Source: Scopulibacillus daqui
Lineage (GTDB): Bacteria > Bacillota > Bacilli > Bacillales > Sporolactobacillaceae
Assembly: GCF_016908855.1 (NCBI RefSeq)
Contig: NZ_JAFBER010000007.1
Location: 1 to 64,000, forward strand
Direction: 5' to 3'
Length of the DNA stretch: 64,000 bases
Both the position numbers and the translations under genes were made by a program. The notes beneath the pieces are model-generated. The model worked only from the letters and a program-made list of their open reading frames with translations, was not told where the DNA came from and did no database searches. This document shows, one piece after another, positions 45,370-54,678 of this stretch. The first letter of the stretch is position 1; the number at the start of each line of letters is the position of its first letter.

Positions 45370-45591
45370 ATGCCATCAATTGCGGGACCAATTAAAATCA
45401 ACAGCGTAGGCAGCGGCGCCGTTTTTCATGTTGGCGACTCACTGAATATTTCTCCTAAAAGCACATCGAAAACGTATGCCGGATCAGGTGCATTAAATAC
45501 CGGTGACTTTTTGCAAACGAATAATATGATTAACAGTACAAATACATTAGATTCAGATCTGGCAGACGGAAATAATGCGGCGGATAATTAA
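45370..45591 (+). CDS. gerPF: Spore germination protein, GerPA/GerPF family (second copy)
   Basis: This 73-residue paralog of the first gene of the cluster has MPSIAGPIKINSV, AVFHVGDSLNISPKSTSKTYAGSG and LNTGDFL. Both copies keep the same AAAGGATG leader. I label it GerPF by position; the assignment could be swapped with the first copy. It is expressed from its own promoter together with gerPB. Confidence 0.78.
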   Translation: MPSIAGPIKINSVGSGAVFHVGDSLNISPKSTSKTYAGSGALNTGDFLQTNNMINSTNTLDSDLADGNNAADN

Positions 45592-45611
45592 TTTTAATTG
45601 GAGCGTTCCAT

Positions 45612-45863
45612 ATGAATTTTTTTATTAATCAAGAAATTCATATCCATCAAATCAGAATAAATGGTCTATCAAATTCATCTGTACTACAAATCGGCAGTGC
45701 CGGAATGATTAAACCTATATCAAATGCATATAATTCCGGGCGGTTCACACAACCTGCACCGCAACTTGCTTTGCCAGGCCAAATCACGCATGGAGAAACT
45801 TATCAGCCTTCCCAAGTACCGGCGGCTCACCCGATTTTGGTCCCTCTTCCCGCCCCGCGGTGA
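45612..45863 (+). CDS. gerPB: Spore germination protein GerPB
   Basis: This 83-residue protein starts MNFFINQEIHIHQIRINGLS, then has NSSVLQIGSAGMIKPISNAYN, clearly the GerPB pattern, and a Pro/Gln-rich tail. In B. subtilis gerPB is the second gene of the operon; here it is last, after the second GerPA/PF paralog. A terminator follows. Confidence 0.82.
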   Translation: MNFFINQEIHIHQIRINGLSNSSVLQIGSAGMIKPISNAYNSGRFTQPAPQLALPGQITHGETYQPSQVPAAHPILVPLPAPR

Positions 45864-45940
45864 CATTTTTAAATATAATCATAAAGTTTCCCGTCTTAAT
45901 TTTTATCTTTATCATTGGGAAAGACATAGCACCTATAAGA

Positions 45941-45967
45941 AAAACTCGCTGTCAGCGAGTTTTTTTC
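45941..45967 (+). terminator. Terminator of gerP unit 2
   Basis: A perfect 10-bp stem aaaactcgct/agcgagtttt with a 3-base loop and T-run. Confidence 0.9.
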
Positions 45968-46037
45968 TATTAAATCATCATATTTCAATATGGACAACCA
46001 TATGTTGTATTAATAAAACACTTGAGGAGGAGAAACA

Positions 46038-46238
46038 ATGATTGCCGGCAAAATATTAGAAAAAGCTAAACCTAAACGTTCATTTATTCACTCAGTGAAA
46101 TCTTTTATAAAAGATTTTAATAAAATTCAGCCAGAAGACCTCCTTGAAAAGATGACGAACGTGATGTTTAAAATGATCTTATTTTTAGGCATTCCGTACT
46201 TTATTTTTATCTTCATAAAGTTTTTGATGATTTATTAG
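46038..46238 (+). CDS. Small membrane protein, unknown
   Basis: This 66-residue protein has a basic N-terminal half and one C-terminal membrane helix (MILFLGIPYFIFIFIKFLMI, about residues 46-65). GAGGAGG precedes the ATG, and a terminator follows, so it is probably a real, stand-alone gene. No family recognised; its place beside the gerP cluster may be accidental. Confidence 0.6.
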   Translation: MIAGKILEKAKPKRSFIHSVKSFIKDFNKIQPEDLLEKMTNVMFKMILFLGIPYFIFIFIKFLMIY

Positions 46239-46249
46239 GACATGGAAAC

Positions 46250-46281
46250 ACCCTTCTGAATTCAGACCAAAACAGAAGGGT
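46250..46281. terminator. Bidirectional terminator
   Basis: A 9-bp stem acccttctg/cagaagggt between two convergent genes. Confidence 0.7.
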
Positions 46282-46292
46282 TCATTTATTTA

Positions 46293-46667
46293 TTATAATT
46301 GTTTTAATATGGCGTCGAGGACATAGTCAATCGCTTTGATCGTTTCTAGAAAACGGCGGCGGCGCGTGTCTTTTTGAAAAGCGGTGACTGATGTGATTGT
46401 CAAATTGTCGTACGTATCATTAATTTGTATATGGTAAATATATTTGGGGCGTTCTTTGTTAACCCATTCTAATGCAAGCGGTTTCCACTTGTCTGCCGCA
46501 CTGAGAACCTTGTCAGCAAACGGCTTTACCTCATTGTAAAAGTCAGCTTCATACCCCTCTTGCCGCGTACTGTTCACAAATTGGCCGTAAGCCTTTTGAT
46601 TATATTGGCGAAGTTCTATTGTTAAATCCTTCAAAAGCTGTTTTTTGTCGTCATCCATAGCTGTCAC
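46293..46667 (-). CDS. yppE: YppE-like protein (DUF1798)
   Basis: This 124-residue four-helix protein of the DUF1798/YppE family has DLTIELRQYNQKAYGQF near the start and KPLALEWVNKERPKYIYHIQINDTYDNL in the middle. Function is unknown. Position downstream of yppC in the recU-yppC region matches B. subtilis. GAAGGGGG precedes the ATG. Confidence 0.8.
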   Translation of the reverse strand: MTAMDDDKKQLLKDLTIELRQYNQKAYGQFVNSTRQEGYEADFYNEVKPFADKVLSAADKWKPLALEWVNKERPKYIYHIQINDTYDNLTITSVTAFQKDTRRRRFLETIKAIDYVLDAILKQL

Positions 46668-46739
46668 CCCCTTCTATATCGTACCAAAAGAAAGGGATGA
46701 TGACACGCGCATTACATTTCTAAAGTCATTCCGCGGAAA

Positions 46740-47159
46740 CTAGGAGCCGACGATGCCTTTCAAAACTGGTAAGTGATGCCTTTCGTTGTTCGTTAATGAA
46801 AAAATGCCATTCGCTTGAGTAAATCTTGTTAATTTACGATCAATGATTCTAATTTGTTCATCAATCTGATGGATCATACGATAAATAGATTCCAGTTCTT
46901 GACGATGGTGCAATAATTGCATCGAAACAATTTCATCCGCTTTATTGGAAATTTTTCTTTCTAACATATCCATTTTAACTTCCAAACAGTCCATCCGTAC
47001 ATCCAGCTCTTTCCTCGATAACCCGTAGCCGTAAGCGATTTGTTCTTCATGCCGTTCTGTTTTCATAACCTCAACTCCCGTTGGTTTATTAATGTTAAAT
47101 AGTTCTTTCTTTTTAATAAACTCCCTGCACGCTTGACAAAAGAAGTGGTTCTTCATCAA
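46740..47159 (-). CDS. Coiled-coil protein between yppC and yppE, unknown
   Basis: This protein of up to 139 residues has a single CxxC (FFCQACREF) at the N-terminus and a long heptad region (MDCLEVKMDMLERKI, then ELESIYRMIHQIDEQIRIIDRKL). The TTG at 47159 has AAAGG 9 bases upstream; an internal ATG at 47066, preceded by GGGAG, would drop the CxxC and give 108 residues. It lies 15 bases after yppC, so it is co-transcribed. It occupies the place of yppD, but I cannot confirm homology. Confidence 0.6.
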   Translation of the reverse strand: MMKNHFFCQACREFIKKKELFNINKPTGVEVMKTERHEEQIAYGYGLSRKELDVRMDCLEVKMDMLERKISNKADEIVSMQLLHHRQELESIYRMIHQIDEQIRIIDRKLTRFTQANGIFSLTNNERHHLPVLKGIVGS

Positions 47160-47174
47160 AGAAAGGTGCCTTTC

Positions 47175-48191
47175 TCACTCATTTTTTGATTTTCGACAAA
47201 TCAAAGATATCAGCGCGGCTGTTCTTTCAATTTGCTTTTGTTTTTTAACGTACCAATGAGTGAGGTCATAAGGCATAAGTTTAGGACGACCATACCATTT
47301 GTCGTTAACCTCACCTGTAAACCAATCATCCATTGTGCTTAAATGATGTTTAACAGGATTGTAAAAATGCCGCAAACAGGCATCATCCATCTCAGGCTCC
47401 TTCTGAAACCTCCCGTAATCTGACCGAGATCCGGTTGGTTCCACGTTTAAAGCAAATTGACGGATGTCTTGACAAACCGGGGACTCAAATAGAAGCCATG
47501 CAAGCTGCTTACCAAGCTCTATTCTATTTTCAACATGTGTAAATCGGCTAACGGAGAAACCATATAAAGCGCCGTTCATCGTCGGGAAAATAACCGACGT
47601 TTGATGCAGCCATTCTTGAAATTTAAAAAACATGCGGTTAAAAACTTTATTTTTTAAATAGTTTTGTCGAATGACCGGTTTTTCAATGACTTGCTGCTCA
47701 TTAACGATTTGACTTGTGCAAAGCCGTCCCCTATCCCGCGTTAACCAAAATGTCTCCCATTCCTTTTCCATAAAAACAGAAACATTAAACGCTTTTAAAA
47801 GGTGGAAATAGGGCCTGTTTTTTTGTTTTGAAAATTGATATATCAGAAGTTGAGGAAAAGCGTCCGAAAAAATTAACCAATTGGGCCGTTCATAAGTATG
47901 AAAAAGAATAAAGCGGTCCTTCGCCTTTAATATCTGTTTCATTGGCCTAAGGGCAAGGTCGGTCATATTCCAGCCGGCATTTCTGGAAACCATGCTGGCA
48001 AGCAGCGACCAATCAATTTCTGGATTTCCAAGATAATAATGGATATATGCTTTTGTTCTTGAGATATTATCAAGATTATATTCATCGGTTTTCTTGCGGA
48101 TATAGCCAATCATTTTCCTTTCTTGACGGCTAAAGCAAATTTTTTGTCGACGGTGACAGATATCAATAAAGGTGTTAGACTGTATAGGCAT
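47175..48191 (-). CDS. yppC: YppC-like protein (DUF2515)
   Basis: This 338-residue soluble protein matches the DUF2515/YppC family, encoded divergently from recU as in B. subtilis. Landmarks are AYIHYYLGNPEIDWSLLASMVSRNAGWNMTD split near residues 45-75, NWLIFSDAFPQLLIYQ and LGKQLAWLLFESP. Rich in aromatic residues; function unknown. AAGGAGAAAG precedes the ATG. Confidence 0.82.
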   Translation of the reverse strand: MPIQSNTFIDICHRRQKICFSRQERKMIGYIRKKTDEYNLDNISRTKAYIHYYLGNPEIDWSLLASMVSRNAGWNMTDLALRPMKQILKAKDRFILFHTYERPNWLIFSDAFPQLLIYQFSKQKNRPYFHLLKAFNVSVFMEKEWETFWLTRDRGRLCTSQIVNEQQVIEKPVIRQNYLKNKVFNRMFFKFQEWLHQTSVIFPTMNGALYGFSVSRFTHVENRIELGKQLAWLLFESPVCQDIRQFALNVEPTGSRSDYGRFQKEPEMDDACLRHFYNPVKHHLSTMDDWFTGEVNDKWYGRPKLMPYDLTHWYVKKQKQIERTAALISLICRKSKNE

Positions 48192-48376
48192 AGCTTTCTC
48201 CTTATTATCTAAGGATAGAAGATGTCATAATAAAAATAATTCTATACCATTTGCATATATACGTTATAATTGAGATAGAACTAGTTTATTTATAAATTAG
48301 TTCTTCATGTGCTTTCTTATCTTCATTAAGATAGTAAGAAAGTACAATAACGAAAATAGATAAAGGAGTTTACAAC

Positions 48377-48973
48377 TTGACTATTTTCTATCCTAACGGT
48401 AAACCTTATATTAATCAGTCACCGCCGAAAAAGAAAACAGCCAAAGTGAATTTTGCCAACCGCGGCATGACACTTGAGGAAGATTTGAACATGACTAACC
48501 AGTATTATTTAGAACGTGATATAGCGGTTATTCATAAGAAACCGACCCCCGTGCAAATTGTAAATGTTGATTATCCGCGAAGAAGCGCCGCTAAAATTAC
48601 TGAAGCCTATTTTAGAAAAGCATCAACAACCGATTACAACGGGTTATATCGGGGACATTATATTGATTTTGAAGCAAAGGAAACGAGAAGCAAAACCGTT
48701 TTGCCGCTGAAAAATTTTCATGAACATCAAGTTGAACATATGAAAAAAGTGAAATCTCACGGCGGTATTTGCTTTGTCATCATTAAATTTACAACCAGCG
48801 GGGAAATTTTTCTGTTGGATGCCGAACACCTGATAAAATACTGGTCAGAACAAAAATCTGGCGGTGAAAAATCAATTCCGAAAGCTATCATTAAAGGTCA
48901 AGGTTATCCTATTCCACAAGGATATATGCCGCGCATCGATTATTTAACGATAGTCGATCGTGTTTATTTATAA
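48377..48973 (+). CDS. recU: Holliday junction resolvase RecU
   Basis: This 198-residue nuclease resolves Holliday junctions and aids chromosome segregation. The PD-(D/E)XK-type site is visible in [15 protein letters not shown] (near residue 95), after a variable stalk region and [11 protein letters not shown] with the conserved acidic residue. The start is a TTG after AAAGGAG. It stands 77 bases before ponA on the same strand, the conserved recU-ponA pair. Confidence 0.95.
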   Translation: MTIFYPNGKPYINQSPPKKKTAKVNFANRGMTLEEDLNMTNQYYLERDIAVIHKKPTPVQIVNVDYPRRSAAKITEAYFRKASTTDYNGLYRGHYIDFEAKETRSKTVLPLKNFHEHQVEHMKKVKSHGGICFVIIKFTTSGEIFLLDAEHLIKYWSEQKSGGEKSIPKAIIKGQGYPIPQGYMPRIDYLTIVDRVYL

Positions 48974-49050
48974 TTTAGCCATAAGGCTATGAGTTCATTC
49001 GAATGCTATTATTTGAATAGATTTGTCGTCTGGAAAGGTAGGATTGTATA

Positions 49051-51729
49051 ATGACAGAATATATGTCTAGAGCTGAAAGACGTCAAGCAAAACGACAAGA
49101 TAATCAAAATCAACCAAAGGGGCAGAAAGGGAAGAAAAAAGGCCTTTTTAAACGCATTGCACTCATTTGTTTCTTAATCATCCTTTTCTTAGTCCTTGCC
49201 GGCGTCATCACGGTGTTTGCAATCATTAAACAAGCGCCGACTTTAGATCCGAAGTTATTAAAAGATCCAATGTCCACTACGATATATGACAAAAATGGAC
49301 ATAAGATTGATACGGTTTACACCCAGGAAAATCGGACTTATGCACCTATAAATAAAATACCAAAAGTTGTGCAAGAAGCTTTTATTTCAACAGAAGATAA
49401 CCGTTTTTACAAGCATTTCGGCATCGATCCGTATCGAATCGGCGGAGCCGTTGTCGCTAACCTTACTCACGGTTTTGGTTCAGAAGGAGGCAGCACGCTC
49501 GATCAGCAGGTCATTAAGAACTCCTTGTTGACACCGCAAAAAACATTAACCCGAAAAATTCAAGAAGCTTATTTGGCCATTAGGCTTGATCAAAAATACT
49601 CTAAGCAGCAAATCCTGGAAATGTACTTGAATAAAATTTATTTAGGCGAAGCCGCTTACGGTGTTGGAACAGCAGCCAAAGTATACTTTGGCAAAAATGT
49701 TCAGGATTTGACATTGCCTGAAGCAGCCATGCTTGCTTCACTGCCAAAAGCGCCAAGTTACTATGATCCATTGGCAAATCCTAAAGAAGCGAAACAGCGT
49801 CAAGAATTAGTGCTCGATACGATGGCAAAGAACCATTATATTACTAAAGAACAAGCTGACAAAGCAAAACAAGTATCTATTAAAGAATTGACCAAAAACC
49901 ATAAAGGCTTGCAAAAGCCGAAAAGAAAATATAACGCCTATATTAACTACGTTTATGATGAACTCGTTAACAAGAAAAAAGTCATCTCAAAAGATGAATT
50001 CTATCAAGGCGGATTAAAAATATATACAAATCTTGATCCTAAAGCCCAGCAAAGACTTCAAGATGTACTCAATAACGACGGCAACTTCCCGGGCGTCAAG
50101 AAAAATTTCCAAGCCGGTGCCGCGATTATTGATACAAAAACCGGTGCAGTTCAAGCTATCGGCGGCGGACGTCATTATGAAAACGGCATAAACTGGGCAA
50201 CAAGCACAGATAATGCTGTCGGTTCAACAGCCAAGCCGATTATGGATTACGGCCCTGCTATTGAATATCAAAATTGGTCCACGGCTCACCGCGTTATTGA
50301 TAAACCATACAAGTATAAAAACGGACAGTCCTTAGGAAACTGGGATGGAAAGTACAAAGGAACAATGACTATGCGGGAAGCGCTCGCGCAGTCACGAAAT
50401 ATCCCTGCTGTTAGAACGCTTCATCAGCTTTTAGAAGATGAAGGCGAAGGCAAAATCAAAGAATTCACCAGCAAATTAGGCTTGGACTTCAAAGATGTCT
50501 ATGAATCCTATGCGATAGGTGCATTTACAGCATCGCCGCTGCAAATGGCGGGCGCCTATGCAGCTTTTGGAAACAATGGCGTGTATAACGAACCTCATGC
50601 CGTTACATCGATTGCATTCCCTGATGGTCATACTATTGATCTTGACCACAAAGAACATGTAGCAATGCATGACTATACGGCATATATGATCACTGATATG
50701 TTAAAATCAGTTATCCACGATCCGCAAGGAACAGGAAGAGATGCGAATATTTCTGGCGTGCCGGTTGCCGGCAAGACAGGTTCAACCAATATTCCTGATG
50801 AATACGCCCAGAAACATGGTCTGTCTTCTTATGAACAGCTTCATGGCGATCTTGACTCATGGTTTGTCGGTTATACGACTGAGTTAACAATGTCGGTATG
50901 GACGGGTTATACACCATCTAATGATCCTGACAGCGGATCATATTTGCCGGTCAGCCAACAGCACTATGCACAAGATATCTTTAAATATGTCATGCAGGAT
51001 CTGGTATCACCTCATACGCCAGATTTCAAAAAGCCTGACTCTGTTATCGAATCCGGCGGCGAACTATATGTCAGAGGTCATCAATCTGACGACGTCATAG
51101 TTCCGAAACACGCCGGCACAGATAAGAAAAAAGAGCAGTCAAGCTCATCATCTGAAGAACAAAGCAGCACTGATACGAATAGCAGCGATAACAGCGACAA
51201 CAGCAAACAAAAAGATAACAAACAAAAACAAAAGGACCAGCAGGAAAAAGACAAAAAAGATAAAGAAGATAAAAAGGATCAAAAAGATAAACAGGATAAA
51301 CAAAATCAAGACAATCAAAGCAATGATCAAAACAGTGATCAAAACACAAACAATGACCAAAATCAAAACGACCAAAATAATCAAGATAACCAAGGTCAAA
51401 AGGATAATGAAAATAATCATCAAGGCGATAACCAAGATCAAGGCGGCCATGGCAATAATCAAGATCAGGGCGGCCAAGATCAAGGGGATCAAGGCAATCA
51501 AGGAAACAATGGAGGCCATAACGGACAAGGCAATCAAGGCGACTCTAATAACCAAGGCCATCAGGGCGGACAGACGAATACCGGAAACTCTGGTGATAAC
51601 GGCAATCAAAACCCTTCCCAAAACAATAGCGGCAATAATGATGGGAAGCCGTCAAGTTCGGACGGAAACAGCAATAAAACGGACTCCGGAGACAATCAGC
51701 AGAATAGCCAGTCTTCCGAAGGACATTAA
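49051..51729 (+). CDS. ponA: Class A penicillin-binding protein 1 with long low-complexity tail
   Basis: This 892-residue bifunctional peptidoglycan synthase has a cytoplasmic basic head, one membrane anchor (about residues 33-55), a GT51 glycosyltransferase domain (catalytic Glu in FISTEDNRFYKHFG, then GGSTLDQQVIKN) and a transpeptidase domain with GSTAKP (active Ser about 392), SRN and KTGSTN (about 575). From about residue 691 to the end (202 residues) the sequence is low complexity: Ser-rich, then Lys/Asp/Gln-rich, then Gln/Asn/Gly/Asp-rich. The tail is outside the cell and far longer than the core requires. GGAAAGG precedes the ATG. Confidence 0.95.
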   Translation: MTEYMSRAERRQAKRQDNQNQPKGQKGKKKGLFKRIALICFLIILFLVLAGVITVFAIIKQAPTLDPKLLKDPMSTTIYDKNGHKIDTVYTQENRTYAPINKIPKVVQEAFISTEDNRFYKHFGIDPYRIGGAVVANLTHGFGSEGGSTLDQQVIKNSLLTPQKTLTRKIQEAYLAIRLDQKYSKQQILEMYLNKIYLGEAAYGVGTAAKVYFGKNVQDLTLPEAAMLASLPKAPSYYDPLANPKEAKQRQELVLDTMAKNHYITKEQADKAKQVSIKELTKNHKGLQKPKRKYNAYINYVYDELVNKKKVISKDEFYQGGLKIYTNLDPKAQQRLQDVLNNDGNFPGVKKNFQAGAAIIDTKTGAVQAIGGGRHYENGINWATSTDNAVGSTAKPIMDYGPAIEYQNWSTAHRVIDKPYKYKNGQSLGNWDGKYKGTMTMREALAQSRNIPAVRTLHQLLEDEGEGKIKEFTSKLGLDFKDVYESYAIGAFTASPLQMAGAYAAFGNNGVYNEPHAVTSIAFPDGHTIDLDHKEHVAMHDYTAYMITDMLKSVIHDPQGTGRDANISGVPVAGKTGSTNIPDEYAQKHGLSSYEQLHGDLDSWFVGYTTELTMSVWTGYTPSNDPDSGSYLPVSQQHYAQDIFKYVMQDLVSPHTPDFKKPDSVIESGGELYVRGHQSDDVIVPKHAGTDKKKEQSSSSSEEQSSTDTNSSDNSDNSKQKDNKQKQKDQQEKDKKDKEDKKDQKDKQDKQNQDNQSNDQNSDQNTNNDQNQNDQNNQDNQGQKDNENNHQGDNQDQGGHGNNQDQGGQDQGDQGNQGNNGGHNGQGNQGDSNNQGHQGGQTNTGNSGDNGNQNPSQNNSGNNDGKPSSSDGNSNKTDSGDNQQNSQSSEGH

Positions 51730-51731
51730 AA

Positions 51732-51762
51732 AAAACGCTCGCTAGAAGCGAGCGTTTTTTTA
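51732..51762. terminator. Bidirectional terminator after ponA
   Basis: A perfect 12-bp stem aaaacgctcgct/agcgagcgtttt with a 3-base loop and T-runs. Confidence 0.9.
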
Positions 51763-53028
51763 TGCTCTTTTAACATTAAAATAATCTGTTATTAAAGGCC
51801 AAACTTGCGGATAACGAAACGCCAAATTCCAAAAGCTGATGCCCCCTAATTGATACTCGTTAACCAATTGAAACATGGCCTCCATCATTCTTAAATCGCT
51901 GAACCATACCACATGCCTTTTGCCGTTTTCATCTGTATAATGGAAAAATGGCGCCTCCGCTTTAACATCATATTGAATTTGAGCACGGTATCTCGCAGCT
52001 AATTCATAGGCTTGATTTGTTGTCAGCGCCTTAGCAAACTCCCCTCCTTCTGTATATGGCAATGTCCAATCATAACCATATAAAGGGATACTCATCACAA
52101 TTTTATTTTTTGGAATAACTGATCTGGCATAGTTTACAACAGCCCGAACCTGCGCCATTGGACTGACTGCCATTGGCGGCCCCCCGCTCCATCCCCACTC
52201 ATACGTCATTAATACAACAAAATCGACAATTTTTCCGACGGTTTGATAGTCATGCGCTTCATACCAAGCACCTGTTTGTTGTCCGCTTAACTTAGGAGCC
52301 AGCGATGCTGCCACTTTGAAATTTTCTTTATGGAGACGGTCTGTTAATCTTTTTAAAAAACGGTTGTTCAATTGTCTCGTATTCGTTCCTAAAAATTCAA
52401 AATCAACATTGACACCGCTAAATCCTTTTTCTTTAAGCTGATTAACGATGTTCTCAAATAATCGGTTTTGGACGGATGTACTGGAAAGAATGTTTTTGGC
52501 TATATCGGCGCTAAACGCTTCGCTATCAACATTAGTGATGACCATAAACGGACGGACTCTGCTGTTTTTAACCGCATGAAGAAGTACCTCCTCATTGTCA
52601 GGAGGTACGATATCGCCATCAGAAGTCACTTTATATTGAAAAACGGACAAATACGTCAGTGCCGATTTTGCCTCCTCAAAATCCTCTGTATTTGAACTTG
52701 GCTCAAGAAAACCATTGACGATAATCGTTGATTTTCTTCTTTCTGGAAGTCTAATAACTGTACCAGGGTAAAGCATTTGACCTTCTAATTGAGGGTTTTG
52801 CTTCAATAATTGCTGATAGTCTACATTATATTTTTTAGCTATAGACCATAATGTGTCGCCTGGTTTAACAATATATGCCGGCCGTGCCGGGATCAATAAT
52901 GTTCGGCCGGCAATTAATTGGCCGGGACTTGTAATCTGATTTATATTCAAGATATGTTGAGGTGAAACATTGTATTTATTTGATATCGTACTCAATGTTT
53001 CCCCTGCCGTTACAACATGAACTTGCAT
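51760..53028 (-). CDS. sleL: LysM - GH18 spore cortex/coat glycosidase (SleL/YaaH-like)
   Basis: This 422-residue protein has two N-terminal LysM repeats (VHVVTAGETLSTISNKYNV and YIVKPGDTLWSIAKKYNV) followed by a GH18 barrel; the catalytic acid is in GVNVDFEFLG (near residue 200) and LMTYEWGWSGGPPM lines the cleft. Size and domain order match SleL/YaaH, the N-acetylglucosaminidase that degrades cortical fragments during germination. There is no signal peptide, as usual for coat proteins made in the mother cell. The start at 53028 follows GGGGG by 6 bases. It occupies the place where B. subtilis has ypoC, between ponA and nth. Confidence 0.88.
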   Translation of the reverse strand: MQVHVVTAGETLSTISNKYNVSPQHILNINQITSPGQLIAGRTLLIPARPAYIVKPGDTLWSIAKKYNVDYQQLLKQNPQLEGQMLYPGTVIRLPERRKSTIIVNGFLEPSSNTEDFEEAKSALTYLSVFQYKVTSDGDIVPPDNEEVLLHAVKNSRVRPFMVITNVDSEAFSADIAKNILSSTSVQNRLFENIVNQLKEKGFSGVNVDFEFLGTNTRQLNNRFLKRLTDRLHKENFKVAASLAPKLSGQQTGAWYEAHDYQTVGKIVDFVVLMTYEWGWSGGPPMAVSPMAQVRAVVNYARSVIPKNKIVMSIPLYGYDWTLPYTEGGEFAKALTTNQAYELAARYRAQIQYDVKAEAPFFHYTDENGKRHVVWFSDLRMMEAMFQLVNEYQLGGISFWNLAFRYPQVWPLITDYFNVKRA

Positions 53029-53132
53029 AGACATCCCCCTTAAAACTTCATGTTGTATCCTATGTACAGGACATTTGTCCATGTGCCACTTTTTATTTTG
53101 GGGGAATGCAGCTTGAGATTTCTTGAAAGCTT

Positions 53133-53170
53133 AAAAAAAGGCTGTGCCAATTTTTATTGCACAACCCTTT
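53133..53170 (-). terminator. Terminator of nth
   Basis: The 8-bp stem GGTTGTGC/GCACAGCC (minus strand, one G-U pair) is followed by seven T. Confidence 0.75.
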
Positions 53171-53181
53171 ACAACATTCAT

Positions 53182-53847
53182 CTATTGAATTTTAACCTTT
53201 TCTCTTTTTCTCATTCGCTTCTGCCCTTCTCTGCATATATTTAAGAGCGGACAGATATCACATTTCGGCGTTTGGGCTTTGCAATGGTACCGGCCAAAAA
53301 AAATCAGACGGTGATGGGTTTCAGACCATTTTTCCTTAGGAACTTTCTTCATTAAAGTCTTTTCAACTTCTAGAACACTGTCTTTCCATCGGCAAATACC
53401 GAGCCGCTTTGTTACCCGTTCAACATGCGTATCTACCGCAATGGCAGGAACTCCGAAGGCCACGGAAACAATGACATTTGCCGTTTTTCGTCCGATGCCC
53501 GGCAGTTTCATCAGTTCATCGCGATCTTTTGGCAACTCGCCGCCGTACTCGTCAATAAGGATTTGACAAAGTTTGCGGATGCTTTTAGATTTATTTCGAA
53601 ATAAGCCGATCGATCGAATATCTTGCTGAAGTTCTTCTAATGGTACAGCTAAATAATCTTCCGGTGCATGATATTTTTCAAATAATCCAGGCGTCACTTT
53701 ATTGACTAAGGCATCTGTGCATTGAGCGGAAAGAATAACAGCAATCGCAAGCTCAAATGGATTACTGTGATTCAGCTCGCAATGAGCATCGGGAAACATT
53801 TCGCCTAATGTATCAAGAACAACATTTATTTGTTTTTTGCTTAGCAC
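53182..53847 (-). CDS. nth: Endonuclease III
   Basis: This 221-residue DNA glycosylase/AP lyase removes oxidised pyrimidines. It has ILSAQCTDALVNKVTP, the helix-hairpin-helix LPGIGRKTANV with the catalytic Lys, VDTHVERV with the catalytic Asp, and the C-x6-C-x2-C-x5-C iron-sulfur cluster at the C-terminus (HCKAQTPKCDICPLLNIC). I choose the GTG at 53847 (AAAGGTG upstream), which gives the same length as the B. subtilis protein. It lies 17 bases behind dnaD, in one operon. Confidence 0.95.
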   Translation of the reverse strand: MLSKKQINVVLDTLGEMFPDAHCELNHSNPFELAIAVILSAQCTDALVNKVTPGLFEKYHAPEDYLAVPLEELQQDIRSIGLFRNKSKSIRKLCQILIDEYGGELPKDRDELMKLPGIGRKTANVIVSVAFGVPAIAVDTHVERVTKRLGICRWKDSVLEVEKTLMKKVPKEKWSETHHRLIFFGRYHCKAQTPKCDICPLLNICREGQKRMRKREKVKIQ

Positions 53848-53864
53848 TTCATCACCTTTTTCAA

Positions 53865-54560
53865 TTAATTCTCTAACCAATTATACATTGGCAAAGTTAT
53901 TGAATTTTGGTTTTTATTTGCTTGATGTTCTTTTTTTTGCGGGAATTTATTTCTAATTTTTTCACCGTACGCTTTCGCCTGCTGTAAAGTTTTGATCCCG
54001 TTTTTTTTCCACTCAAATAATATTCTGTCTATATATCGAAAGTTTAATTTGCCTGAAATGACAGATTCTCTTAATGCCGCTTTGATTAATTCCGGGGAAT
54101 GGTGATCTTGATCCAGCCACATCGTTAATGTTTCACATTCAATCGGTGATAATGGACGGCCAAATTCGTTTTCAAAAACAGTATATAAAGCAACCTCTTG
54201 CTCTGCATGCTGTTGGTCGGTTGTCTTTTGATAATGATGAACAATTAATTTTTCCCATAAAGGCTCCAGTGTGTAAGCCTCTGAATAAATTTGATTATCT
54301 GTTCTTTGTTCAATATTCAAGAAACCGTTCTGAACTAAGCGGCGCAAATGATCAGCACATTGGGCAGGCGTACAGCTCATTCGTTCAGCTAAATCATCAG
54401 GCGTTGGAAAGTAATTGCCCTTGGATATAAAAGAATGAACATGAATGAGAAGCATGCATTCTTCTTCATTCAAGCCAAGCATATAATAATTCTCAAGCAA
54501 TAGAGAAGGGATCATGACATTACTGTTTACCATTAAGTCCATCATTATTTTTTTCTCCAC
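53865..54560 (-). CDS. dnaD: DNA replication initiation protein DnaD
   Basis: This protein of about 231 residues helps load the replicative helicase at oriC and at restart sites. It has the N-terminal winged helix (IPSLLLENYYMLGLNEEECMLL, then NYFPTPDDLAERM) and the C-terminal DnaD domain with FGRPLSPIECETL and the YIDRILFEWKKNGIKT motif. The start is probably a GTG at 54560 after GAGAGG. Order asnS - dnaD - nth is as in B. subtilis. Confidence 0.93.
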   Translation of the reverse strand: MEKKIMMDLMVNSNVMIPSLLLENYYMLGLNEEECMLLIHVHSFISKGNYFPTPDDLAERMSCTPAQCADHLRRLVQNGFLNIEQRTDNQIYSEAYTLEPLWEKLIVHHYQKTTDQQHAEQEVALYTVFENEFGRPLSPIECETLTMWLDQDHHSPELIKAALRESVISGKLNFRYIDRILFEWKKNGIKTLQQAKAYGEKIRNKFPQKKEHQANKNQNSITLPMYNWLEN

Positions 54561-54644
54561 ATTCGACACCTCTCCCCTATTATATCATGAACTTCTTGTT
54601 CTATCTTCTAAAAGATAGGCGCTTGATAAACAGCGGAATGCTAT

Positions 54645-54678
54645 AAAGAAAACTTGCCGAACTGGCAAGTTTTCTTTA
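54645..54678 (-). terminator. Terminator overlapping the end of asnS
   Basis: A perfect 14-bp stem (54645-54658 with 54663-54676) with a 4-base loop. It would separate asnS from dnaD transcription, at least in part. Confidence 0.8.

Noticed and set aside
51148-51621. Minus-strand 157-codon hydrophobic open frame opposite the ponA tail
   Set aside because: It is the reverse reading of the repetitive caa/gat/aat codons of ponA; Leu/Ile/Val content is an artefact and there is no ribosome site.
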